A stretch of DNA of 26,546 bases from Selenomonadaceae bacterium (GTDB lineage: Bacteria > Bacillota > Negativicutes > Selenomonadales > Selenomonadaceae): positions 1 through 26,546 of the forward strand of contig JAEERZ010000005.1 in the NCBI GenBank assembly GCA_016286075.1. The letters are read 5' to 3'. Under the pieces are notes generated by a model. It made no database searches. It was given only the letters and a program-made list of their open reading frames with translations, and was not told where the DNA came from. This document shows positions 13,711 through 20,922 of the stretch, in pieces. Numbering within the stretch: the stretch's first letter is position 1; each line of letters starts with the position of its first letter. The position numbers were made by a program, and so were the translations under genes.

Positions 13711-15663
13711 ATGGCGGAAACGGTAAAAAGAGTGCAGATAGTATTTCAGCCGTCGGGGCGGCGGGGCGAGATCGAGGCGGGGAAAAGCGTGCTGGAAGCG
13801 GCGCGAACGCTGGGCGTCGGCATCGAAGCGGCTTGCGGCGGCGCGCGAGTCTGCGGCAAGTGCCGCGTCGTCGTGGAGACTGGTCGTTTTGAAAAGCTGA
13901 ACCTGACTTCGTCCGCCGACCATGTTTCGCCCGTGGGCGAGGCGGAAAAGAAATTCCTGACGGCGGAGGAACTGGCTCGCGGCTATCGCCTTGCCTGCAA
14001 TGCGTTCCTCTCTGGCGACCTTGTCGTGACCGTACCGGAGGAGAGCCGCAGCGCTAAACAGGTCATTCTCGAAAAGGGGAGGGAACGGCAAATCGAGCTT
14101 CGCCCTGCGGTGAAAAACGTTACGGTGACGCTCGCTCCGGCCACGCTTTCCGATTTCCGCGACGACGCGCGGCGGCTCCTCGACGCGCTGGAAAAAGAAA
14201 CGGGGCTTCACGGATTGACGGTGGATTTTCCCGTACTCCGGAATCTGCCGGAAATCCTCCGGCAAAACGACTGGCAGGCGACGGCGACAATCTGGCAGGG
14301 CAAGGAAGTGATTCGCGTCGCGCCGGGCCGACGGGAAACGAGCCTCGGCGTTGCGATCGACGTGGGCACGACGACGCTGGCGGCGTTCCTCTGCGACCTG
14401 ACGACGGGCGCGGTGCTCGCGAAAGCGTCCCGCATGAATCCGCAAATCGGTTATGGAGAGGACGTGTTGGCGCGGATTTCCTACGCGGCGTCGGAGCCGG
14501 ACGGCAGGAAGAAATTGCAGGACGCTATTATCGAGGCAATCAACGCCCTGGCGGCGGACATGGCGGAAAAAGCGGGTTTCGTCGCCGACGACGTGGACGA
14601 GATGGTGCTGGTCTACAATACGGCGATGCACCATCTGGCGCTTGGCCTCGATCCGAGATATGTGGGGCGCGCGCCCTTCGCCCCGGCGGTCAGGGAGCCG
14701 CTGGACGTCAAAGCGCGGGATCTTGGCGTCAAGATCAACCCGTCGGGCAACGTTTATTCGCTGCCGGTGGAGGCGGGCTTCGTCGGCGCGGACAACGTGG
14801 CGGTGCTGTTGGCAGAAGAGCCATACAACAGCGACGCGGTGAAGCTGATTATCGACATCGGAACCAACGGCGAAATCGACCTCGGAAACAAAAACCGCCT
14901 GCTCTCGACTTCCTGCGCCACAGGTCCGGCTCTCGAGGGGGCGCAGATCGCTTTCGGGATGCGCGCCGCACCGGGAGCCATCGAACGCGTGAAAATCGAC
15001 CCGATGACTTACGAACCCCGCTATAAGGTCATCGGGCAGGACGAATGGTATCCGGTTCCTTACGACTGGCACCCGACGGTGCAAAAAGTCGGAGCGCAAG
15101 GTATCTGCGGTTCCGGCGTCATCGATGCCATCGCCGCCATGCACAAGGCTGGCGTGATATCGAAGGCGGGCCGCATTGACGCGAAACTCAATACGCCTCG
15201 CGTGCGGCGCGGCGAAAGCGGAAAGCTCGAATATGTGCTGGCCTGGGCGAAGGAAACGGCTGTCGGTAAAGATATCGTAATCACGCAGGCCGATATCCGC
15301 GCCGTGCAGCTTGCGAAAGCCGCGCTTTATGTCGGCGCGCAGTATCTGATGGAGCGTTACGGCGTCGACCATGTGGACGAAGTGATTTTGGCGGGCGCGT
15401 TCGGCAGCTACATCGACAAAGAAAGCGCGATGGCCATCGGCATGTTCCCCGATTGCGATCTCTCACGTGTGCATGCGGTGGGAAACGCCGCAGGGGACGG
15501 CGCGCGCATCGCGCTCCTCGACGTGGAGAAGAGACGGGAAGCGGCAAAGGTCGCGCGTCGGGTGGAGTTCATCGAAACGGCGGCGGAGCCTGACTTCCAG
15601 AAAAAATTTATGGATGCGATCGCGATACCGCACGCGAAAGACAAATTCCCGCATATAGAATAG
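13711..15663 (+). CDS. Reductive activator of corrinoid proteins (RACo/DUF4445 family)
   Basis: The 650-residue protein starts with a [2Fe-2S] ferredoxin domain (ligands Cys42, Cys48, Cys51, Cys96 in ACGGARVCGKCRV and RLACNAF). A linker follows, then a C-terminal ASKHA-type ATPase domain with GVAIDVGTTTLAAF, IDIGTNGEIDL, AQGICGSGVIDAIAAM and ILAGAFGSYIDKESAMAIGMFPD. RACo-type enzymes use ATP to return inactive Co(II) corrinoid to Co(I) after accidental oxidation. It is the only activator in the window and presumably serves both corrinoid proteins. The gene is 15 bp after the MtaA-like gene and 16 bp before the next. Confidence 0.95.
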   Translation: MAETVKRVQIVFQPSGRRGEIEAGKSVLEAARTLGVGIEAACGGARVCGKCRVVVETGRFEKLNLTSSADHVSPVGEAEKKFLTAEELARGYRLACNAFLSGDLVVTVPEESRSAKQVILEKGRERQIELRPAVKNVTVTLAPATLSDFRDDARRLLDALEKETGLHGLTVDFPVLRNLPEILRQNDWQATATIWQGKEVIRVAPGRRETSLGVAIDVGTTTLAAFLCDLTTGAVLAKASRMNPQIGYGEDVLARISYAASEPDGRKKLQDAIIEAINALAADMAEKAGFVADDVDEMVLVYNTAMHHLALGLDPRYVGRAPFAPAVREPLDVKARDLGVKINPSGNVYSLPVEAGFVGADNVAVLLAEEPYNSDAVKLIIDIGTNGEIDLGNKNRLLSTSCATGPALEGAQIAFGMRAAPGAIERVKIDPMTYEPRYKVIGQDEWYPVPYDWHPTVQKVGAQGICGSGVIDAIAAMHKAGVISKAGRIDAKLNTPRVRRGESGKLEYVLAWAKETAVGKDIVITQADIRAVQLAKAALYVGAQYLMERYGVDHVDEVILAGAFGSYIDKESAMAIGMFPDCDLSRVHAVGNAAGDGARIALLDVEKRREAAKVARRVEFIETAAEPDFQKKFMDAIAIPHAKDKFPHIE

Positions 15664-15679
15664 AAAGCGAGGTGGGCCT

Positions 15680-16582
15680 ATGGCCGAGGGGGAAACATGG
15701 AACGAGGAATTGGAACAGGAACTTTCCTATGAATGCCTCGGCGAGCCGGAGAGGCCGATTACCGAGGAGCTTTGCTCGAACGCGGGGGCAAAATACGCGG
15801 CGGTGTTCAGCAAAGCCGAGGACATGGTGAAGGCCGCCCTCGAAGTGAAAAAATTGAACCGCGACGTGTTCTGCAAGCTGCCTTTTTGCGTGACCATCGA
15901 AGCGGAAGCTTTCGGCGCGGAGGTCTCGCTGAATTCGCTGTACGGCGTTCCGGCGGTGGCGCGTTTTCGTTATGAGCGCGTCGAGGACATTCCCTCGCTG
16001 CCTGAAATGGATTTTTCCAAAGGGCGCGTCTACGAAGTTCTTCGCGCGGCGACCATCCTGCGGGATATGGGAGAGACAGTGATCCTGAATATTGAGGGGC
16101 CGTTCACGGTGTTGAGCCAGCTCGTGCCGTCGAAACAAATTTACAAGGGGCTGTACCGCCAACGGGATAAACTGCGGGAACTGAGCGCATGGATTACGGC
16201 GCAGCTCGTCCGTTACGCGCAGGAAGCCGAGCGTCACGGAGTAAACGTGCTTTCCTATGCCGACCCGACGGTGGCCGCCGACCTCATTTCACCGAAGCTT
16301 TACACCGATCTTTGCGGCGAAATCTCCTATGAGGTGTTGAGAGCTATTGAAGACGCAACGGAAAACGTCGTCCTGCACCTCTGCAACAAAACTTCGGTGG
16401 CCTTCCAAAAGGCGGGCTTCTGCTCGATGGAGCGAATTCTTTTGCGGTCGGGGCTGACCTACGGCGAGGCGCTCTTGGAGGCGATTCACAGGCCGGACGT
16501 CCGTTGCATCGGACATGGCTGCATACAGAGGACTTTCTGCCCGATGTCAAACGGGTGCATATATAAGTTGACGCTGAGATGA
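15680..16582 (+). CDS. MtaA/UroD-family protein 2 (short form)
   Basis: This 300-residue UroD-fold protein keeps the metal/thiol ligand pattern of corrinoid methyltransferases: His233-x-Cys235 (VVLHLCNKT) and Cys281 (CIGHGCI). It is about 40 residues shorter than the other two copies, lacks the usual KERVL-type N-terminal helix, and has extra cysteines at the end (about 276, 281, 287, 293). It is translated in line with RACo. It may form a second acceptor methyltransferase or a partner subunit of MtaA-like 1. The start is ATG 15680 behind GCGAGGTGG. Confidence 0.82.
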   Translation: MAEGETWNEELEQELSYECLGEPERPITEELCSNAGAKYAAVFSKAEDMVKAALEVKKLNRDVFCKLPFCVTIEAEAFGAEVSLNSLYGVPAVARFRYERVEDIPSLPEMDFSKGRVYEVLRAATILRDMGETVILNIEGPFTVLSQLVPSKQIYKGLYRQRDKLRELSAWITAQLVRYAQEAERHGVNVLSYADPTVAADLISPKLYTDLCGEISYEVLRAIEDATENVVLHLCNKTSVAFQKAGFCSMERILLRSGLTYGEALLEAIHRPDVRCIGHGCIQRTFCPMSNGCIYKLTLR

Positions 16583-16591
16583 CAGAAATGA

Positions 16592-17437
16592 GTGAGCAAT
16601 GTGGAGAAAAAACAAGAACTGGCTTCTTTGAAGGCGAAGCTGAAACGAAAAGCGAAAACGCTGGATATGAATTTGTTCGGCGTGGCCGACGTGGCGCGTT
16701 GGGAGTCGAGGCCGCGCTACGACGACAAAAAAGGCTCTGTCACGATGGAGCGCAATCCGATCACCCCGAAAGAGTACTGGCCGCAGACGATATGGCCCTG
16801 GGCGCGGCGCGTGATCGTCATGGGCGTGCAGATTTTCCCTTCGATGATCGAGACGACGCCTTCGGTGGTTTATTCGGAGCTTTACAACACCACGAACCGT
16901 TATTTGGATGAGGCCGCCTATCGTATCGCGAACGTGCTGAACGAGCAGGGATTTCGTGCGCACTTTTTTCCGCGTGACTGTTACGGCGACATCTCGGTGC
17001 TGGTGAAGAAGCCCGAGGCGGCGTTTTCGCAGGTCTTGGCGGGACTCTATGCGGGACTCGGCACCGTCGGCATGAACCATACGCTGTTGACGCCGGAGTA
17101 CGGACCGCGGGTTCGGCTCGTGTCCGTGATTACCGATGCGGAGCTTCCTGCGGACAAGATGTTGAAAAAAGAGCTTTGCGTCCGCTGCCGCGCCTGCGTG
17201 CGCCGATGCCCGATGCAGGCGTTCGCCCCCGTGGACGGTCAGACCGTCGCGCAGATGGACAAATTCAAATGCGCTGGGTACCACCAGCAAATCAAGAACG
17301 AGTTCCGCTATCCCTGCGGCCTTTGCACCGCCGTCTGCCCCGTGGGTGCGGACAAGAAGCGCTGGGGCGCGTCGGCGGTCAGTAAAGAGGGAATCGCCCA
17401 CTGCCAAAATTTCGGATCCAAGAACGCGGTGGAGTGA
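16592..17437 (+). CDS. Double [4Fe-4S] protein related to QueG / reductive dehalogenases
   Basis: The 281-residue protein has an N-terminal alpha/beta region and two [4Fe-4S] motifs. The first is Cys196-x2-Cys199-x2-Cys202-x3-Cys206 (CVRCRACVRRCP). The second is Cys242-x2-Cys245-x3-Cys249 (CGLCTAVCP) with Cys227 as likely fourth ligand. This C-terminal layout is shared by epoxyqueuosine reductase and reductive dehalogenases, both corrinoid enzymes. In this operon it is more likely an electron donor for corrinoid reduction or a corrinoid-linked reductase than QueG itself, since full QueG is longer. The start is GTG 16592 (GTG 16601 also possible), with a weak ribosome site and the previous stop 9 bp away. 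Confidence 0.8.
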   Translation: MSNVEKKQELASLKAKLKRKAKTLDMNLFGVADVARWESRPRYDDKKGSVTMERNPITPKEYWPQTIWPWARRVIVMGVQIFPSMIETTPSVVYSELYNTTNRYLDEAAYRIANVLNEQGFRAHFFPRDCYGDISVLVKKPEAAFSQVLAGLYAGLGTVGMNHTLLTPEYGPRVRLVSVITDAELPADKMLKKELCVRCRACVRRCPMQAFAPVDGQTVAQMDKFKCAGYHQQIKNEFRYPCGLCTAVCPVGADKKRWGASAVSKEGIAHCQNFGSKNAVE

Positions 17438-17459
17438 GCGAAAGATTTTTCAAAAAAAC

Positions 17460-17487
17460 TTGACAAGGAAGAAATTTTGGATATAAT
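17460..17487 (+). promoter_or_regulatory. Promoter of the ABC transporter unit
   Basis: TTGACA (17460-17465), a 16-bp spacer and TATAAT (17482-17487). Transcription would start near 17494, 24 nt before leader element copy D. The 315-bp gap to the transporter gene holds this promoter, the element, its terminator and a mini-ORF. Confidence 0.85.
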
Positions 17488-17517
17488 AAGACGAAATCAT
17501 ATATAAAAAGTGTGAAA

Positions 17518-17544
17518 TGACTGATCACAAAAAAGTGAAGGTCG
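17518..17544 (+). promoter_or_regulatory. Conserved antiterminator-like leader element, copy D
   Basis: P1 TGAC/GTCG (17518-17521, 17541-17544; last pair U-G), internal loop TGA/AG, P2 TCAC/GTGA (17525-17528, 17535-17538), loop AAAAAA. Both stems differ in sequence from copies A-C yet keep pairing, while UGA and AG are unchanged. The 3' side from 17538 is also the terminator arm. Confidence 0.62.
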
Positions 17545-17618
17545 GAACGATAGGAAAGGCCTATATGCAGCGCATAGCGCCCGCGGTACTTTCCCCACCG
17601 TTCCGACCTTTTGTTTTT
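17538..17618 (+). terminator. Leader terminator, copy D
   Basis: A perfect 12-bp stem (17538-17549 with 17599-17610) closes a 49-nt loop with internal ATAGG/CCTAT and ATGC/GCAT hairpins, followed by TTGTTTTT. The long branched loop differs from the other three copies. Confidence 0.8.
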
Positions 17619-17634
17619 ACAAAGGAGTGAGAGT

Positions 17635-17700
17635 ATGGAAAAACCGGCATGGAATCCCATCGTTCGTCAAGCTGGGGCGGGTCGAATGTGTAGAAGCTGA
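17635..17700 (+). CDS. Possible 21-codon leader peptide
   Basis: An ATG at 17635 sits 7 nt after a perfect AAAGGAG (17621-17627) and opens a frame of 21 codons ending in TGA at 17698-17700. The peptide (MEKPAWNPIVRQ... ending in GRMCRS) matches nothing I know and has no run of one amino acid. It falls between the leader terminator and the transporter lipoprotein gene (ATG 17754), so it could be a translated regulatory ORF or a remnant. Confidence 0.4.
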   Translation: MEKPAWNPIVRQAGAGRMCRS

Positions 17701-17753
17701 TTAGCGATTTGGAAGAGAAGATAAAAAACAAGAACAGGAAGGAAGAATTCATC

Positions 17754-18842
17754 ATGAAAAAGACAAGAAACCTCTTTTTGTTGGGATTATTTTTGATCGG
17801 CACGCTTTTGCTGTCCGGCTGCGGAGGCGGAAGCGGAAACAAATCGGCCGACAAGGACGGCGCCGGCGAGCCGCTGGAAGTCCAGATCAATACGAACCGC
17901 GTCAGCAGCGCGCTGACCGTGCTGGCCGAGAACGGCGGATTCAATAAGGAAGAAAATATCAAAGTCAATCTTCACGTCATGAACGTCGCGTATGCGGATA
18001 TCCTCAGCGCGCTGACTTCCGACAAGGTCCATGTGACGACGGGCGGCGTCGGCTCCACGGCTCCGCTCCGCATGATGGAAAACGGCGCCGATTTCGTGGT
18101 CATCGGCGGGCAGATGGGCGAGGGCGCCGACATCGTGACCCTGCCGGAACGCGCCTCCGAGTGGGAAAACATCACCCCCGAAACGGTGAAGGGAAAGAAG
18201 CTCGGCGTCGTCCGCACGGCGTCCGGCGATATTGCCCTTCGCGGCGCGTTGTCCCGCATGGGAATCGACCTTTCCACGATCCAATTCGTTGAGCTCGGAA
18301 ACGAGCCGGCTATCATCGAGGCCATCAAGAAAGGCGAGCTTGACGCCGGAAACGTGCAGGCAAATCTCCGCGACACGGCGCATCAGGCAGGACTCGTCTC
18401 CGCGCTCCACGTCGACAAGATTTCGCCGAATTTCATTTGCTGCCGCGTCCTGACCCGGCCGAAAACTTTGAAAACGCGCCGCGCCGATCTCGTGAAATTC
18501 CTCCGTGCACAGCTCAAGGCCTATCGGTTCCTGCACACGCACCCGGAGGAAGCGCTTCCTCTCGTCAACAAGTCCATCGAAGTCGATCCGAAAGTGCTGC
18601 GCAGCCAGCTCCTCGAAGACGAGCATCTGAAGCTTGAGCCGGATCCGGCGGGTCTGCGCGTCGCGGAATTCTATGACAGCATGAAGCGCGTAGGCTACAT
18701 CGAAGGCAAGATCGACATTCAAAAGCACCTCGACATCTCGTTGTATCGCGAGGCGCTGGAGTCTCTTCTGAAGGAAGAACCGAACGATCCGACGTGGCTG
18801 AAGTTCAAGGCGGATTACGAAAAGAACGACGGAGCTTGGTAA
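17754..18842 (+). CDS. ABC transporter substrate-binding lipoprotein (NMT1/SsuA-like)
   Basis: The 362-residue precursor has a lipoprotein signal ending in the lipobox LLSGC (Cys about residue 22), then a Gly/Ser/Lys linker and a type II periplasmic-binding fold. VQINTNRVSSALTVLAENGGFNKEENIKVNL, GGVGSTAPLRMMENGADFVVIGG, KGKKLGVVRTASGDIALR and AIKKGELDAG are typical of NMT1/SsuA/TauA binding proteins for sulfonates, nitrate, pyrimidine precursors and similar small compounds. It is the first structural gene of the importer under the same leader element as the corrinoid genes, so it may capture the methylated substrate. The start is ATG 17754 behind AAGGAAG; the frame opens earlier at 17709 without a good site. 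Confidence 0.92.
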   Translation: MKKTRNLFLLGLFLIGTLLLSGCGGGSGNKSADKDGAGEPLEVQINTNRVSSALTVLAENGGFNKEENIKVNLHVMNVAYADILSALTSDKVHVTTGGVGSTAPLRMMENGADFVVIGGQMGEGADIVTLPERASEWENITPETVKGKKLGVVRTASGDIALRGALSRMGIDLSTIQFVELGNEPAIIEAIKKGELDAGNVQANLRDTAHQAGLVSALHVDKISPNFICCRVLTRPKTLKTRRADLVKFLRAQLKAYRFLHTHPEEALPLVNKSIEVDPKVLRSQLLEDEHLKLEPDPAGLRVAEFYDSMKRVGYIEGKIDIQKHLDISLYREALESLLKEEPNDPTWLKFKADYEKNDGAW

Positions 18843-18866
18843 AACCATCAGGGAGGCGACAAGGAA

Positions 18867-19667
18867 ATGCACAAGATAGAAATTTCCAATGTGTCGCTGA
18901 CATATAATGACGACGGCACAGTATACAACGCATTGGATCAAATGAATTTTTCGGTGGAGCCGGGGGAATTTGTCAGCATCATCGGTTCGTCCGGCTGCGG
19001 GAAAAGCTCGACGCTGAGCATACTGGCCGGCCTGAGGGAGCCGACGGAAGGGCAGTACCTGATCGACGGGAACGTCAGTCACGGCACGGGCCGAAACCGC
19101 GGCGTGGTCTTTCAGCATTATTCCCTGTTTCCATGGATGACGGCACAAGAGAACGTCGCGTTCGGCATCCGTCAGGCTTTTCCCGACACCACGGAAAAGG
19201 AAGCCTCGGACATTGCTCGGGGCTATCTGGAGAAAGTCGGGCTCGAGGGGTTTGAGGAAAAATATCCGTATCAGCTTTCGGGCGGGATGCAGCAGCGGAC
19301 GGCGATCGCGAGGACGCTGGCGATGCAGCCGGAAATTCTATTGCTCGACGAGCCTTTCGGCGCCATCGACGCGCGAAATCGGATCCTCTTGCAGGATTTG
19401 CTTTTGGAGGTCCTGAGCAAAGAGAAGGAACAGAAGACGATCGTTTTCGTCACGCATGACATAGACGAAGCTATCTTGCTGTCGGACCGGATCCTGTTCA
19501 TGGACCAAAAACATATTCTCGAAGAATTTGAAGTGCCCTTTTCCCGCCCCCGAAATCGGGAGCTCATCTTTCAGTCGCAGGAGTATATCGAAATACGGCA
19601 GGCGCTTTTGAGATGCTTTTTCCGAGGAGTAGGGGATAAAATCGGAGGAGAGGAGGTCGTTATATGA
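18867..19667 (+). CDS. ABC transporter ATP-binding protein (SsuB/TauB-like)
   Basis: The 266-residue ATPase has Walker A GSSGCGKSS, Q-loop FQHYSLFPWMTAQENV, signature LSGGMQQR and Walker B EILLLDEPFGAID, the sulfonate/nitrate/taurine importer subfamily. It pairs with the permease (ATGA overlap at 19664-19667) and the lipoprotein 24 bp upstream. GGGAGG stands 10 nt before the ATG. Confidence 0.95.
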   Translation: MHKIEISNVSLTYNDDGTVYNALDQMNFSVEPGEFVSIIGSSGCGKSSTLSILAGLREPTEGQYLIDGNVSHGTGRNRGVVFQHYSLFPWMTAQENVAFGIRQAFPDTTEKEASDIARGYLEKVGLEGFEEKYPYQLSGGMQQRTAIARTLAMQPEILLLDEPFGAIDARNRILLQDLLLEVLSKEKEQKTIVFVTHDIDEAILLSDRILFMDQKHILEEFEVPFSRPRNRELIFQSQEYIEIRQALLRCFFRGVGDKIGGEEVVI

Positions 19668-20623
19668 CGACGGCGGCTTTACAGATAAAGAAAGAGTTTT
19701 CCGTTTCGTGGTCGACGACGGGGGTGATGAAAGCGATGCGGACGATACAATGGTTCGTTCCCCATGTGCTGTTCGTCGTGCTGCTGGCGTTGGTTTTCAC
19801 GCCGGGCGCCGACGACACGACGCCGAAAGGAGCCTTCCTCGCCGTACTCGCAATCAGTGAAGCGGCCCTGCTCCTTCGGAGGAAATCCCGACCGCTGAGC
19901 GACGTCATGACGATCCTGTATCTCCTGTTTATCGTTTGGGAGTTCGGTACGACAAAGGCGGACGACGTCAATCTGATTTTGTATCCTTCTCCGGCAAAGG
20001 TATTCGATATATTTGCCACAGACTGGCAGAAGATTCTCGACGGCATCCGATCCTCGATGTATCTTTTGGGCGTGGGCTTCACGGCGGCGTTGATTTTGGG
20101 CGTCCTGCTGGGAATCGTTACGGGCAGCGTGGCGCGCCTCAGGGATTCGCTGCTGCCGCTGGCGAAGGTCATCAGCCCGATTCCGCCGATTATTTACACT
20201 CCGTACGCGGTGGCCGTATTGCCGACCTTTGAGATCGCTTCGATATTCGTCATTTTCAGCAGCATTTTCTGGCAGATTTATATTCAGGTGGCGCTGAGCG
20301 TTTCGAGTATCGACCAGAAGCTTCTGGATTCGGCGAAAACGATGAATCTCTCCGCTGCGGCGATGTTCTTCCATGTGTTGTGGCCTTACTGCCTGCCGAA
20401 TATCATGAAGACGCTGCCGCTTTCCGTGGCGAACGCGTTCATGGTTCTGACCGCCGCCGAAATGATCGGCGCGACTTCAGGTCTCGGATATTTCGTGCGG
20501 TACTACGCGGATTTTGCGGATTATACGCGCGTCATCGCCGGAATCATTCTGATCGGCATTGTCGTTTCGGCTTTGAATTACGGGATTGCCGAACTGGAAC
20601 GGAAAGTTGTGCGGTGGCATTGA
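19664..20623 (+). CDS. ABC transporter permease (SsuC/TauC-like)
   Basis: This 319-residue BPD-type permease has an extra N-terminal pair of hydrophobic segments (about residues 25-65) before the usual five to six helices. It contains the EAA-type loop LLDSAKTMNLSAAAMFFHVLWPYCLPNI that contacts the ATPase, and ends GIAELERKVVRW as in SsuC/TauC proteins. With the lipoprotein and ATPase it forms a complete importer. The substrate is not evident from the permease. Confidence 0.92.
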   Translation: MTTAALQIKKEFSVSWSTTGVMKAMRTIQWFVPHVLFVVLLALVFTPGADDTTPKGAFLAVLAISEAALLLRRKSRPLSDVMTILYLLFIVWEFGTTKADDVNLILYPSPAKVFDIFATDWQKILDGIRSSMYLLGVGFTAALILGVLLGIVTGSVARLRDSLLPLAKVISPIPPIIYTPYAVAVLPTFEIASIFVIFSSIFWQIYIQVALSVSSIDQKLLDSAKTMNLSAAAMFFHVLWPYCLPNIMKTLPLSVANAFMVLTAAEMIGATSGLGYFVRYYADFADYTRVIAGIILIGIVVSALNYGIAELERKVVRWH

Positions 20624-20808
20624 TGATGGGAAGCGTCGCCGGATTCCTGTTGGACAATATCGGCAATCCGCTTTCCGCTGAAGAAAATCGCGGACAAAAG
20701 GGGTACAGCATAAGCGGAGATCATAGGCGCGTCATGGAAGACGAATATATCCCGAAATACAAGAAATACGGCAAAACCGAGCTTCCTTTGGCGTTATTTG
20801 CCGGATAG
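20623..20808 (+). CDS. Small hypothetical protein coupled to the permease
   Basis: A 61-codon frame starts in the permease stop (TGATG; a second ATG follows directly at 20626) and ends in TAG. The product is soluble, with a short hydrophobic start (MMGSVAGFLLDNIG), a charged middle and a C-terminal PKYKKYGKTELPLALFAG. I do not recognise it. There is no good Shine-Dalgarno, but stop-start overlap allows coupling. It could be a real small ORF of the importer operon or the residue of a larger gene. Confidence 0.4.
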   Translation: MMGSVAGFLLDNIGNPLSAEENRGQKGYSISGDHRRVMEDEYIPKYKKYGKTELPLALFAG

Positions 20809-20867
20809 GAGCGTCACGTTTGTAATAATAGAAGTAATTTCCTACATAATTCAGCAAAAAACGGCGC

Positions 20868-20873
20868 TATAAT
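20868..20873 (+). promoter_or_regulatory. Possible -10 box for the C69 peptidase gene
   Basis: A perfect TATAAT lies 50 bp before the TTG start, but no good -35 is visible at 16-18 bp. An AAAACGGT...ACCG pattern follows it. Confidence 0.3.
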
Positions 20874-20922
20874 CAAAACGGTAGAATCGAAAAAACCGTA
20901 AGATTCAAAGGAGGCGGCTCTT

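Noticed and set aside
12184..15372. A 1062-codon open frame on the minus strand
   Set aside because: It runs antisense to the yezD-like, MtaA-like and RACo genes, all well supported by motifs. Its translation is Arg/His-rich low-complexity sequence typical of GC-rich shadow frames.
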